Below are positions 11,394 through 21,176 of a stretch of DNA of 64,000 bases, one piece after another. The position numbers and the translations under genes are program-made. The first letter of the stretch is position 1, and each line of letters begins with the position of its first letter. The stretch lies in contig CM053267.1 in the NCBI GenBank assembly GCA_028583415.1, positions 19,785,814-19,849,813 of the forward strand, read 5' to 3'. The DNA comes from Protea cynaroides. Its lineage: Eukaryota > Streptophyta > Magnoliopsida > Proteales > Proteaceae. A model generated the notes under the pieces. The model was not told the origin of the DNA. It made no database searches and was given only the letters and a program-made list of their open reading frames with translations.

Positions 11394-11911
11394 TTCGTAG
11401 CTTGTCCCGTGCTTAATTTTATTTTTATGAAACCATGTCTATTTAAATCAATATGAAGACATTTCATGGGTCCTAAACCCTAATCTAGGTAGTGACTCTG
11501 TAAATTAGGATTGTGTGAAAAATGTTATTGAATATTTTTGGAGAGTGCCTCCACATTAGCATTCCCCATCCCTAGCATCCCAATAGGAAGAAAACCAGCG
11601 GCGAAGGACGGCAGCGGGGAGAACCGATGTGAATGGACAACTGTTCTCCTAGATTTCTTTACAATTGGCCTTGTGAAGCCATGCTTCAATAATTTGAAGA
11701 CATCAAACCTTCATTGTCACAAATTGACAAATAAACCCCCATAAATAAATCCAAATGAAAAGAACAAATCATCACTTTTTATTGGTAATGACTGGGTGGA
11801 ATGTTAATTAAGCTTGATTGGTGGTTTTAATCGTTGTCATATAAACCAAATTAAAGATGGTGGCTGATCTCTGCCATTGGAACTACTCTAATTCAATAAA
11901 ATAGCCATCAT
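11394..11911 (+). other. Intergenic DNA, nothing recognised
   Basis: AT-rich sequence of about 500 bases between the gypsy relic and the retroposon insertion. The short open frame at 11538-11744 has no recognisable domain. Confidence 0.5.
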
Positions 11912-11930
11912 GTACTAAGAATTCTTTTTT

Positions 11931-11936
<6 letters not shown>

Positions 11937-11961
<25 letters not shown>

Positions 11962-12230
11962 TGCTTAAATAGTTTATTGAAGCAACAAAGGAAGAAGAAG
12001 AAAGAATATACAATCGGCCAAGAAGCCACAAGGCCCCTCAAAGACAAAAGGAGAGAAAAGGACAACCAAACCAGCCTAGAATGAATCTAAGCCCCAACTA
12101 GACACAACAAACAATTCAGAAAGGGAACGACCTTGGCGTACGGAGAAAGCCTTGGGGATCGTGAGAAGGAGACAGCCTCCATTTTTAAAGGACTTTTTTT
12201 TAATATTAAATACAATGTCTTCTCTAGGTT
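11937..12230 (-). mobile_element. 5'-truncated LINE-like retroposon with (AAAT)n tail
   Basis: On the minus strand this 294-base segment ends in a run of AAAT units (at 11937-11960 on the plus strand) after a 3'-UTR-like stretch containing TGTATATTCTTTCTTCTTC and AATAAA, typical of plant L1 3' ends. It is flanked by a 25-base direct repeat (11912-11936 and 12231-12255), about 22 of 25 positions identical and containing GTACTAAGA, as expected for target-primed reverse transcription. I see no Pol III A/B boxes, so a truncated LINE is likelier than a SINE. Confidence 0.7.
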
Positions 12231-12743
12231 TAGCCATCGCGTACTAAGACTTCTTCCCTCCTTTCAATCAATAAATAAAGATCCCCTCCACCTCTATTAT
12301 CACGTGTATAGTTGAAGATGCACATTTTAACTTAAAATACAGTAGTATGACTAAATTTGAATTTTAATGTAATATCCGTACTTATCTAACAATATCTTAA
12401 ACACATTCCAGTGTCTTCATGTGCAAGTTGCGGATTCAAAGTCTTTGAAGATAGCTTGGTCATGGCCGTGCATGTGTACTATCTTCTACGAATCCGATTC
12501 CTCACAAGAGCTGTATGAAATAAAAGATTTTTCTACGGTGAAACTGTAATTTTATAGAAAATTTCCAAGAACACTGATCCATTAGTACTATAGCACTATA
12601 ATTGGTTCATGCTTCCTGGTAGTTTCAGGGTTGTCCTGATCCGATCATATTCATTATAATAAATAGGGTGGGGTATGCATGGAATGCAAACGCCTTCTTG
12701 GCTTTTTGGTTTGAAAGCCATCGGACTTGGTCTAAACTCCAAC

Positions 12744-12752
12744 TATATAAAT
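12744..12752 (+). promoter_or_regulatory. TATA box of the phospholipase A1 gene
   Basis: TATATAAAT lies about 95 bases upstream of the start codon at 12846, leaving room for a 5' UTR of about 60-70 bases. No other TATA-like element lies closer. The upstream 500 bases show no transposon signature I recognise. Confidence 0.6.
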
Positions 12753-12845
12753 TGCTTATAGGTGCATGTGATATAGGACAACCCAAGGAAGAAACGAAAG
12801 GAGAACTACTGTGATTCTCTCTGTCAAATCTTCAATACTATAGCC

Positions 12846-15800
12846 ATGACAAATTATAGCATTTCCAAAATATGGAAGCAGCTGAGTGGGCAGGATAATT
12901 GGAAGAACATGTTAGACCCACTCAACATTGATCTCCGGCGATACATCATCCACTATGGAGAAATGACTCAGGCGATATACGACGCCTTCAACTCAGATAA
13001 ATTGTCGAAGTATGCTGGAAGCTGCAGGTACGGGAGGTCGGATTTCTTCTCCAAGGTGGGTCTGGAGATAGCTAATCCATATAAGTACAAGGTCACAAAG
13101 TTCCTCTACGCCACATCCTCAGTGGACGTAGCAGATACTTTAATCGTGAAGTCTTTATCGAGGGAGGCATGGAGCAAGGAATCCAATTGGATAGGTTACG
13201 TTGCTGTGGCCACAGATGAAGATAAGGAAGTGTTGGGGAGGAGGGAGATCGTGATTGCATGGAGAGGAACGAAACAGGTTATGGAATGGGCCAACGATTT
13301 GGACTTGAAATTGTTCCCTGCTGATTCCATATTTGGACCGGATTCCGGTGATGTTAAGGTGCATCAGGGCTGGTACTCCATCTATACTTCCGATGATCCA
13401 CGCTCCCATTACAATAAGTCCAGTGCAAGAGCACAGGTATATTATTTTCGAGAAAAAAGCCTTGCTTTCTTTTATTTATTTATTTTTATTGGTCATCACC
13501 TATTATTCACAGGATGATAGGAGTCGGAGTACACTTTATACGTTGCATTTCAATGGATCGGCGATGAATCATCGTCATCTTCAACCCCCTTAACTAAGTT
13601 GATTCTTCCAACTAAGTTGTGAAATTTGGCCTGACCCACCTTAACTCAGTTTGACTTCCAAATATGTATAAAATCAGCTTTAGCTGGAATCAGTTATGGT
13701 CGACTTCGAGTCGGCTCCGCTAATTTAGCTGAATCCTATCCGAGTTCTAAAAGAATGTTCATAGAAAAGACGAAGTACATGGTTTTTTTTTTTTTTGGTA
13801 AACAAAGTATTTGGTTGAGGGTCATTTCCACTAGGGGTGAAAGAGGGTCGGGTTGGGCCGGGTATTTGCAAACCCTACTCTACCCAAAAAAATTTCATGC
13901 TAACCCAAATCCTACCCTAGCCTGTCAGGGTATTACATAACCTCAACCCTTACCCTACCCTGGCAGGGTATTACCAAACCCTACCCTACCTTGATTTACC
14001 CTGATCAGGCCAGACCAGGTCGGGTTTACCCTGATTGACCCTAAATCAAGGTAGGGTTTTCCATTTAGTATTAATCTTGTGTCAATGGTGTGTCCCTCAA
14101 TTCTTCCGTCCCAAATATCAAAATATTAAAAGAAAACCGTGCCAATGCCATCACTGCAAACCGATGTCACAAAAAAAAAAAAAAAAAAAAAAAACCAGAA
14201 GTCCTGTGATTCTAGAAAAAAAAAATAATAATATTATAAGATGTCCATGTTAACATCAAAACATACCAAAGAAAACCAAACTCTCATACTATGAGGTTTC
14301 CACGATGAGAAAAAATCAGTAACGGACCAAAGAATACCAAACTCGACATCACTAGACAAGGATAGTAGATGCTCTAGAACATGAAATAAGAGATTTTTCA
14401 TACCAAATTAAAACTCTCGTAAACAATTAGATGGAAACCTAAAATTATGTGCAAACTGCAAAGATTCAGAAAGATATAGAGAGAGTGGGAGAGAGAGAGA
14501 GATAAATACCTAAAATCAGGCCGAAGAGGAAGAAGTTCGATGGGGCTGAATCCGTGAATCGGATATGGTCGCTCCACTCTCTAGATAGTGTCGTCGGCAG
14601 TAGGAGGAAGAGAGAGTGAGAGACGCCTCGCCGTCGACCGCGGTAGCCTATAGGAGCCGTCGTCGGTGCCGTCGACCGCGGTAGCCGTCGGTAGGAGAAA
14701 TAGAAGCAAGCCGTCGGTAGGAGAAATAGAGAGCGAGAGCAAGAGCCTGTAGGATCCGTCGGTAGGGAGAAAAGAGAGAATGGGAGAAACTGAGAAATGC
14801 CGGCAGCTGCGGTAGGAGAAATAGTGAAAGAGATGCGGTAGGAGAAAGACTGAAAGAGAGAATGAGAGAAGAGGAGTCGTAAGGATTAGGGTTATTTAGA
14901 AAATGGAATAAAAAAAGAAAAAAATGATTTCTAATATATATATATATAAGTCAGGGTCGGGTAGGGTCTGGCCGGGCTCTACCCGAGGCCTCAACCCTTA
15001 CCCGCCCTTACCCTGACAGGGTAAAAATTACCCTGTACCCTGATTGGACCCTATCAGGGTACGGGCCGGGCTAAACCCTGACCGGATTCAGGGTGGTTTT
15101 GGGCGGGCTCGGGCCGTCAAGGCAAAACTTTCACCCCTAATTTCCACCCATTTCCACCCGTTATATTGTCTGCCTACCCCCAAATTCCAGATATGGTCTT
15201 ATTTTTATTTATTTTTTATCTTTTGATATATCAAATCCAAGAATAATTGTACAAATGACCTTTTTAGGAATTGATCTTTAATCACTGAACTAAACTCTGG
15301 ATTCAAATCCTCTCCTCCCAGAGGAGGTTTTGGGAGGACGGGGACTCCCCCGTCCGATGGTCGACTTGTGATTTTTGGTAGAATCTGAGTCCCACATTTG
15401 AGCTGATACCGAGTCAACAAGCTGAGCTGACAGAGGGTGTCGGCTTGGACATAGACTAGGATTCCCCCAAGAACCATGTGTCGACCATCCGACAGGGGTG
15501 TCACTGTCCTCCCTGGGAGGAGAGGATGTGGATCCACTAACCCCTTGAGCACCGTCTTGAGTTTTTTACTCTCTAAGGTTCATAAATCTCCAATCCTCGT
15601 GTATCCCAATTTATCTCGTAAGGCACTCAGTGACAAGGCTATTTATCAACTACTGGGTGACAAGTTAACTTTTTTATTAAGAAAGCATATATTAGTTTAG
15701 TTGCGAAAGTGTTGATTTTACTTTGGACTGTTTCATTGACTCACTTTCACTTTATTTTATTCGATTTCTTTGATATATAAATTTATTTCCTTTTTTTCTT

Positions 15801-16516
15801 AACTCACTTCACCAGTAACCAAACGGAGGCCTCGTGGGCTTTCATATGAGCAATGCTATGTTGTTGATACATGACTGATTGTTTCTTGGGTGGCATCTCA
15901 GGTTTTGAGTGAAGTGAGAAGACTAGTGGAACAATTCAAGGACGAAGAGATCAGCATAACTGTAACAGGCCACAGCTTGGGAGCAGCAGTTGCAACACTA
16001 AACGCAGCGGACATAGCTGCCAATGGAGTGAACAAGCCCAAGGACCAGCCCGACAATGGTTGCCCAGTAACGGCCTTCGTCTTCGCCAGCCCCCGCGTTG
16101 GTAATGCCAACTTCCAGAAGTTGTGCTCCGGATTAGGTGACCTCAGGGTGTTGCGCATCGGCAACGTCCCTGACATCGTCCCCAAATACCCTTTCTTGGA
16201 CTACTCCAATGTTGGAGAGGAACTGGCGATCGACACTCAAAAATCTGAGTACTTGAAGTGTCCTGGCAATTTTTCAAGTTGGCATAGCTTAGAGGGGTAC
16301 ATGCATGGCGTCGCTGGGACACAAGGAGTGAATGGAGATTTCAAGCTAGAGGTTGATCATGATATAGCACGTCTGAACAAGTACATGGGTATGTTGAAGG
16401 ACGAATATCATGTGCCTGTTTCGTGGTGGATTGAGAAGAATAGAGGGATGGTTCAAGTTGATAATGGTTCTTGGAAGTTAATGGACCATGAGGGCGACTT
16501 TGACTTTGGGCTTTAA
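12846..16516 (+). CDS. Class II phospholipase A1 (DAD1-like lipase), two exons
   Basis: Exon 1 is 12846-13436 (197 codons, phase 0) and exon 2 is 15902-16516, with GT donor at 13437 and AG acceptor ending at 15901; the joined product is 401 residues. Family members hydrolyse the sn-1 acyl chain of glycerophospholipids, releasing free fatty acids that can feed oxylipin signalling. Exon 1 carries the alpha/beta-hydrolase start with AWRGT (138-142, oxyanion region) and VHQGWYSIYT (172-181). Exon 2 carries GHSLG with nucleophile Ser222, ASPRVGN (259-265), NVPDIVPK with likely catalytic Asp288, and WHSLEGYMH supplying the His (325 is likeliest by spacing). There is no N-terminal transit peptide, which fits cytosolic class II enzymes. 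The ATG follows an in-context TAGCC. The gene appears intact. The assignment is strong; substrate and physiological role are inference. Confidence 0.93.
13832..15139. mobile_element. Non-autonomous hAT-type transposon in the lipase intron
   Basis: It has terminal inverted repeats TAGGGGTGAAAG / CTTTCACCCCTA and a perfect 8-base target-site duplication ATTTCCAC (13824-13831 and 15140-15147), as expected for hAT elements. Both ends carry dense subterminal repeats of a CAGGGTA/TACCCTG type (about 13850-14060 and 14950-15120), the kind of array a hAT transposase binds. The interior holds an A-run (about 14168-14194), GA-rich tracts and GC-rich GTCGGTAGGAGAAATAG-like repeats (about 14590-14870). 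I see no transposase, so it would need help in trans. Confidence 0.85.
14590..14870. repeat. Degenerate GC-rich repeats inside the hAT-type element
   Basis: Several imperfect copies of CGGTAGGAGAAATAG and CGTCGACCGCGGTAGCC-like blocks occur in a GC-rich stretch unlike the AT-rich flanks. It may be captured 5'-UTR-like DNA or a local minisatellite. I recognise no coding potential. Confidence 0.5.
15298..15535. mobile_element. Small inverted-repeat element (MITE-like)
   Basis: The first about 66 bases and the last about 57 bases are imperfect reverse complements (GGATTCAAATCCTCTCCTCC at the left; the right arm ends GGAGAGGATGTGGATCC), each arm running inward to GTCGACCATC or its complement. 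The flanking 9-mers ACTAAACTC (15289-15297) and ACTAACCCC (15536-15544) agree at 7 of 9 positions, which would suit a Mutator-type insertion. The class is uncertain. Confidence 0.6.
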
Positions 16517-16822
16517 ATGTTCATCTTATATAGTCATAGCTAGTATGATTTGCATTATACATCTGTCTTCATATTCTACTTTCTGTATGATTTGTGAAAA
16601 ATTATGAAAGAACAAGAAGAAGTCTTCTGTATTAGCTCTACGTTACAGAAAATGATATATAAAACACATAACCTTAAAACTAAACTGAATGAACTTGATC
16701 TATCGATCTTACAAAAAGAAGTACTTATTTACTTTATCCACTAATCATCTATTGACACTTGTCTGGAATACTCTAGTCGTTTAGACAAATCGTAAGTGAG
16801 ACTGGGCCTCAATGGGCTGTGT
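16517..16822 (+). other. Downstream flank of the lipase gene
   Basis: About 300 bases of AT-rich DNA that should contain the 3' UTR. I see no canonical AATAAA close to the stop. From about 16808 the phrase CTCAATGGGCTG recurs in three slightly different copies just before the copia relic begins. Confidence 0.5.
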
Positions 16823-17640
16823 CTAAGTATCTTCAGTCTGAGTCTCGATGGGCTGCATCTCAATGGGCCTGAGAGCAATTCCCAAAAAATAATGCAACGG
16901 TCCCAAATTTTTCATACCAAATGCAGCACTAACTGAGGAGATAAATTCACCAATTAAAGATGGATCATTTCCAGTGAAGACTATATTGTCCACAGAAAGA
17001 AGCAATGGAAGAGTCTTGGTGTCATTCTGAAACACAAAATAATGAAGGATCGGAATTACGACATGGAAAGCTGTACTCCAATAAGTAACCACTGAAACAA
17101 TCAAATCAGGCTCTTGGTGCTTGTTTAAACCCATATAAAGACCGTTGTTGTTACTAACTTGGGAGTTGAGTTGTCTTCGTAGCCGGGAGGTTGCCTCATA
17201 TAGACCAGTGTGATAAGGAAGCCGTGTAAGAAAGCATTTGTTACATCCAATTGTCGTAAAGACCAGCCTCTAACAGTAGCAAGTGTAAGCACTAAACGAT
17301 TTGAGGTTGGTTCAATGACAGGACTGAATGTGTCCAAAAAATCAACACCCTCTTGTTCTGAAAATCCCTTAGCGACAAGATGAGCTTTAAGTCGCTCAAG
17401 AGAACAACGATTTTAATTTCAGACCCATTTACAACCAACAACATTCATGGCTGGGACATATGAGACCAAAGTCCAAGTGTTATTCACTGCAAGGGCCGAC
17501 ATTTTAGTGTCCATTGCTGCTTTCCAACCTGGGGGTAACAGAACCTCGAAACAGATTTTGGCTCTTGAGGAATCATTGAAACAGCTAAGGCATATTTGGG
17601 GTTTGGTTTAATTAATCCTGTACGTCCTCTTGTATCCATC
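16823..17640 (-). pseudogene. Copia element D: reverse transcriptase relic (left part)
   Basis: Minus-strand segments in shifting frames reconstruct a Ty1/copia RT: a GRTGLIKPNPKYAL entry, FSPVIEPTSNRLVL, RQLDVTNAFLHGFL (first catalytic region), MRQPPGYED, LLSVDNIVFTGND (YVDD region altered to SVDN) and LGPLHYFLGI. It stops abruptly at about 16823 with no RNase H or LTR. The upstream half of the same element (integrase) lies at 51000-52260 on the other side of gypsy C. It is heavily decayed, with frameshifts near 17130 and several stops. Confidence 0.85.
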
Positions 17641-17934
17641 GGATGGAATGGACAGTGGTGACAGGAAATGATGGATCTGGAATGGGCCTGGGAGATGATG
17701 GTTCTGGAATGGGCCTGGGTGGAATTTCAATAACAATTCTTGATAAGGAAATATTTCCAGGCTCATTTACAGGCCCAGATTTAGGCTGATTTACAAGTGT
17801 ATTTCTGGGCTCATTTTCAGGCCTAGTTACATGCTTCGTACAAGCTTTATCATGGGCTCAATTTCATGCTCATTTCTAGGCCCAAGAAAACTCATTTTAG
17901 GATTATTAATATACCCAGTTTCATGAATATTAGG
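17641..17934 (-). pseudogene. Copia element D: integrase-RT linker, interrupted by gypsy C
   Basis: Low-complexity sequence with repeated GGGCCTGGG/GGGCTCATTT-like phrases, in the place where copia polyproteins have a variable linker between integrase and RT. The last five bases, TTAGG (17930-17934), are the left target-site duplication of gypsy C, repeated at 51000-51004. Confidence 0.65.
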
Positions 17935-19529
17935 TGCTAAGCGTGTAATTTTTATATTTTTATTTCCTTTGCACTATGTTTTTTTAATATATTTTATGCC
18001 TTATTGAGCTGATTAGAATTTATTATATAAGTTTGGTATATTTTAAAGACTTTGTAAGTTAATTGCTAAAAAATAAGAAAATTCCAACATTTTAATATTG
18101 ACATTCTAAGCTTCATGCAGGTTTTTAACGTGAAAAAAAATTTCAGAATTTAAAAGTGGTTTCCAATGAAGTTGTAGAGGACGACTCAAGCTTTTTAGAA
18201 TGGTATTGTGGAGAAAAATCCGAGTTCATTTGGGCCTCCAAATGTTGCCTCGAAATTTGATACAGAATTCTGATCCGAATCCAAATTAAAGCAATCGTAT
18301 GATCTGATTAAAGCATTCAACGGTGGATGAAATTTTCATGAAGAGTTTCCTAGTCAAGTTAGGAAACCTACAATAGGAGAGGTTGAATCGATTTGGTTAT
18401 TCAATCAAGTTAGAAAACCTGGAATAAAAGATGTTGAATTATTTTGGTATTTGAGTCAGATAGGGAAACTACCATTCTAGAAGTCTCCAAGGAAAGAAGG
18501 AAAGAAGGAAATTCTACAATTTTAGAATTCTAAACAAAGAAGGAATTCTAAGCTACAAAAGATTGCCAATGCTTTATATATAGAGCACTGGAGCTGAAGA
18601 TATTTTTCTCTGGCTGAAAATTTTGATCTCTCTCTCCCTCTCTCTTTCTCTGATTGATTTTTCTTCTATCTTTATCTGAAAGGATTGTAATGTCTAACTA
18701 GTTTATTCATTCAGTTCAAGGGAATTTTGAAGCCTAAACTTATGTCAATGGTGTAATCGCTTTTGAGTAACATTGTTCTTCTTTTCTCTTTTATTGGAAT
18801 TATTTATTTCATTCTTCTTTCTTTATCTATGATGTTTGTCTGAATAATTCAGTAATGGCCTATTGAATTGGTTAGATTAATATTGATTGCTACATCTAGA
18901 AACTATGATACATAATCGTCCTGTTTCTAATTACAAGTAGCAAACAGTGGTAGATGATTATGTCCAAGTTTTCATCTCATCAGTGTGAATAAAATAACAT
19001 AAGTTAAATAATCCTTGCTTGTGACAGATTGTTGCTTAGATTGACCTATTCTCCTCTTACTTAATGTTGTCATTGAATTAAATATTAAGAGCTTATTTAG
19101 TGTTGTTCAATGGTAAGATCTCTCTGAAAATCTTGTTTCTGTAGAGATATTCAAGGGAAAACTCAGGTAACAGAGCTTATTATTATCTAGGGTCTTTAAT
19201 TTTGATTGAAAGGAAGAGATTAACGTTGCGATTAATTTTACTCATTGCATGTGTGGGTAGAAATTGTACCAAGAACTGAATCTTCTTATCTAATTACTTT
19301 TCAATTTAAATTATGTCTATTTATTTTTAGTTTGATTCAACCAACTAAAACCCCCCTTTGTTACTGTGATTGCTTAGTAATATTTATCATGTTTAGGTTG
19401 AGTAGAGTATAAATTTTGATCAAATCATTCTCTATAGGATCGACCTTTACTTACTCAGGCTACAGTTTATTAATTAGGTCAGTAAAGAAATACATAATTA
19501 AAATCCAATTTGCATTCGACACGCTACCA
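17935..19529 (+). repeat. 5' LTR of gypsy C
   Basis: 1595 bases, beginning TGCTAAGCGTGTAA (TGATAAGTGTGTAA in the other copy) and ending ACACGCTACCA. A TATATATAG near 18575-18583 in the plus sense is the likely promoter element. Confidence 0.9.
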
Positions 19530-19535
19530 AATTTT

Positions 19536-19553
19536 TGGCGCCATTGTCGAGGA
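19536..19553 (+). promoter_or_regulatory. Primer-binding site, tRNA-Asp type
   Basis: TGGCGCCATTGTCGAGGA six bases after the LTR. It matches the complement of the plant tRNA-Asp 3' end (TGGCGCCGTTGCCGGGGA) except for three transition-type changes. Confidence 0.85.
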
Positions 19554-19926
19554 GTGAATTTTGATTAGTTTTTATATATTTTCTCACTTAAATTCTATTA
19601 GTTTTGCATATTTTCCTTTCTAAAATTTTCTTTCAATTTAGTTTATTGTTTTTGTTGGTTCCGTTAAAAAAAATTAAAAAATTAAAAAATTTCAAACCGT
19701 AGCGTTTTCTAAAAAACGACAATTGTTGTTTTTAGCTTTTTAGCATTTTCTTTTTCTTCTTAATTTCTTTTTTTTTAATTATCTTAGCTAATTGTGTAAG
19801 TTTATGATTCTGACGTGATCCACTTAAACAGTCTGGGTAAAGAATTTGGTCTTTCACAACAAAATGATTTCTAGGAAAAATTTTGTTGTTGGCTAGAAAG
19901 TCTTTCTCTTCCATTCATGGTTAAAG

Positions 19927-20130
19927 CTATTTCCAGGTAAATTATGTTATCGCTAGATTGACCCTTTTGTTGTGACTAATGTATTTCCTCATGGTACAGT
20001 GGAAATAAACAGTTTAAAAACAAACAAGATGTTTAAGGTGAATGGTCATAGACTTAAACCTTACTATGACGGTTTTCCAATGGACAATGTTGAAGAAGTG
20101 GGACTAGTGGATCCTACTTATGAAGAGTGA
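19927..20130 (+). pseudogene. Gypsy C: C-terminal end of integrase
   Basis: A plus frame reads LFPGKLCYR, a stop, IDPFVVTNVFPHGTVEI, then FKVNGHRLKPYYDGF and ends at 20130. This is the conserved end of plant gypsy integrases (SRW-GPF-V, VEI, FKVNGQRLKPY). Everything between the leader and this point, including gag, protease, RT and RNase H, is absent, so the deletion joins leader to integrase tail near 19915. The downstream TLNKCVALEATQEN-like reading is also typical of the region after pol. Confidence 0.75.
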
Positions 20131-20802
20131 TGGACAAAGCTAGAGTCGGGCTAATGACATTAAACAAATGTGTTGCTTTGGAGGCAACCCAAGAAAATAG
20201 ATTTGTTTTTCTTCTCTCTACTAATTGCATTCTTTTGCATTATTATTTTCCATTGAAGACAATTCATATTTAAGTGTACGTAGGGGGGGGAGAAATTAGG
20301 ATCTGTCATAGGAAATTTAGTTTTATTTAGAGTTTTACTTAGCTTTAAAATAAATTTCTATTTAGTTATGTTTCGTGTCATGTTTTTATTTTTAGTTTCT
20401 TTTAGTGTCAATGTGCTTTAAGAGTTGGGTGCTATTTCTATTTTCAATGAGCAAAAATTTTTCAAAGCTGAATTTTTCAAAATTTTTACTTCAATCTACT
20501 AAAGAGAGCATGTATGCCATAGATTGGAGCTATTTGGGTATAAAAAGAAGCATATATGAATTAATTGAAATAACTTGCTACATGAGCTTTGATAAGCAAT
20601 GATAGTTGCATTCAAAAGTAAAGCATGCATGTCTAGTAGATGGAATCAAATCCAAGAGAGCTTTTGAGCCAAAATAGACTAAGACATCCACGTCAGTCTT
20701 TATTTTTCTTAGAAAAGTGATTTTGTGCTATGATTTCGTATCTCTAGAACTTGTTTTGAACTGTTTCAAGACTACATTGAAATGTACATGCATGAAAATG
20801 AT
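20131..20802 (+). other. Gypsy C 3' untranslated interior, left of the LINE
   Basis: AT-rich DNA of about 670 bases with a G9 run near 20283. The open frame at 20405-20602 has no recognisable domain. The interior resumes at 48560. Confidence 0.6.
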
Positions 20803-20818
20803 AAAGGCAATTAGGATT
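20803..20818. repeat. Left target-site duplication of the LINE
   Basis: AAAGGCAATTAGGATT, repeated exactly at 48544-48559 after the poly-A tail. The 27.7-kb distance between the copies is explained by later insertions in the LINE. Confidence 0.93.
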
Positions 20819-20858
20819 GAGGCGATATAGGGTTCGGGCGATTTTGAGATCCTAGGTT

Positions 20859-21176
20859 TTGGTGGTTCAGACACTCATGACGGCCTACTGCTGGAGGCCA
20901 TTGGCGCCTGGGGCAGGTGTTATTGGAGGCAATAAGGGTTATGGTAGGGGTTCAGGAGTGGTGATGAATCCTAACGCAATGGTTCTGTGGGATAAAGACG
21001 TGACTCTTTTACCTCCAGATAATCTTGTGGTGATTGCCTTGCATGAGAAGGGCTTTCAGACTATATCTTCTCAGACTTCTCTGGATGAAGTGGGAACGAC
21101 TGAGAAGAAAGGAAGTATGGGGTTTGTAGCGGCTATTCCTGATGTGGCGGGGGATCGTGCTGATGCGGGTGGTAGT
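20859..21176 (+). pseudogene. LINE ORF1 N-terminal region, part 1
   Basis: 106 codons open up to the solo-LTR insertion (VLWDKDVTLLPP, VVIALHEKGFQ, DVAGDRADAGGS). The reading continues in the same frame at 23423 (SHVRFTDLPISGD) once the LTR and one GTAGT are removed. I do not recognise a domain here. It lies where plant L1 elements have leader or variable ORF1 sequence, so it could be either. The true start codon is unclear because the first codon of the open stretch may not be ATG. Confidence 0.55.

Larger units (their letters stand above)
13437..15901 (+). other. Intron of the phospholipase A1 gene
   Basis: A 2465-base phase-0 intron with GTATAT donor and TTTCTTGGGTGGCATCTCAG-type acceptor. 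More than half is transposon DNA (hAT-type element 13832-15139 and inverted-repeat element 15298-15535). If retained, the frame continues 26 codons and stops at 13517, removing the nucleophile motif. Confidence 0.88.

Noticed and set aside
11937..12230. SINE
   Set aside because: Size and flanking repeats would fit, but no Pol III A or B box is visible and the 3' sequence looks like an L1 3' UTR.
13850..15120. Telomere-like AAACCCTA arrays
   Set aside because: The words are irregular CAGGGTA/TACCCTG subterminal repeats of a hAT-type element, with no regular heptamer array.
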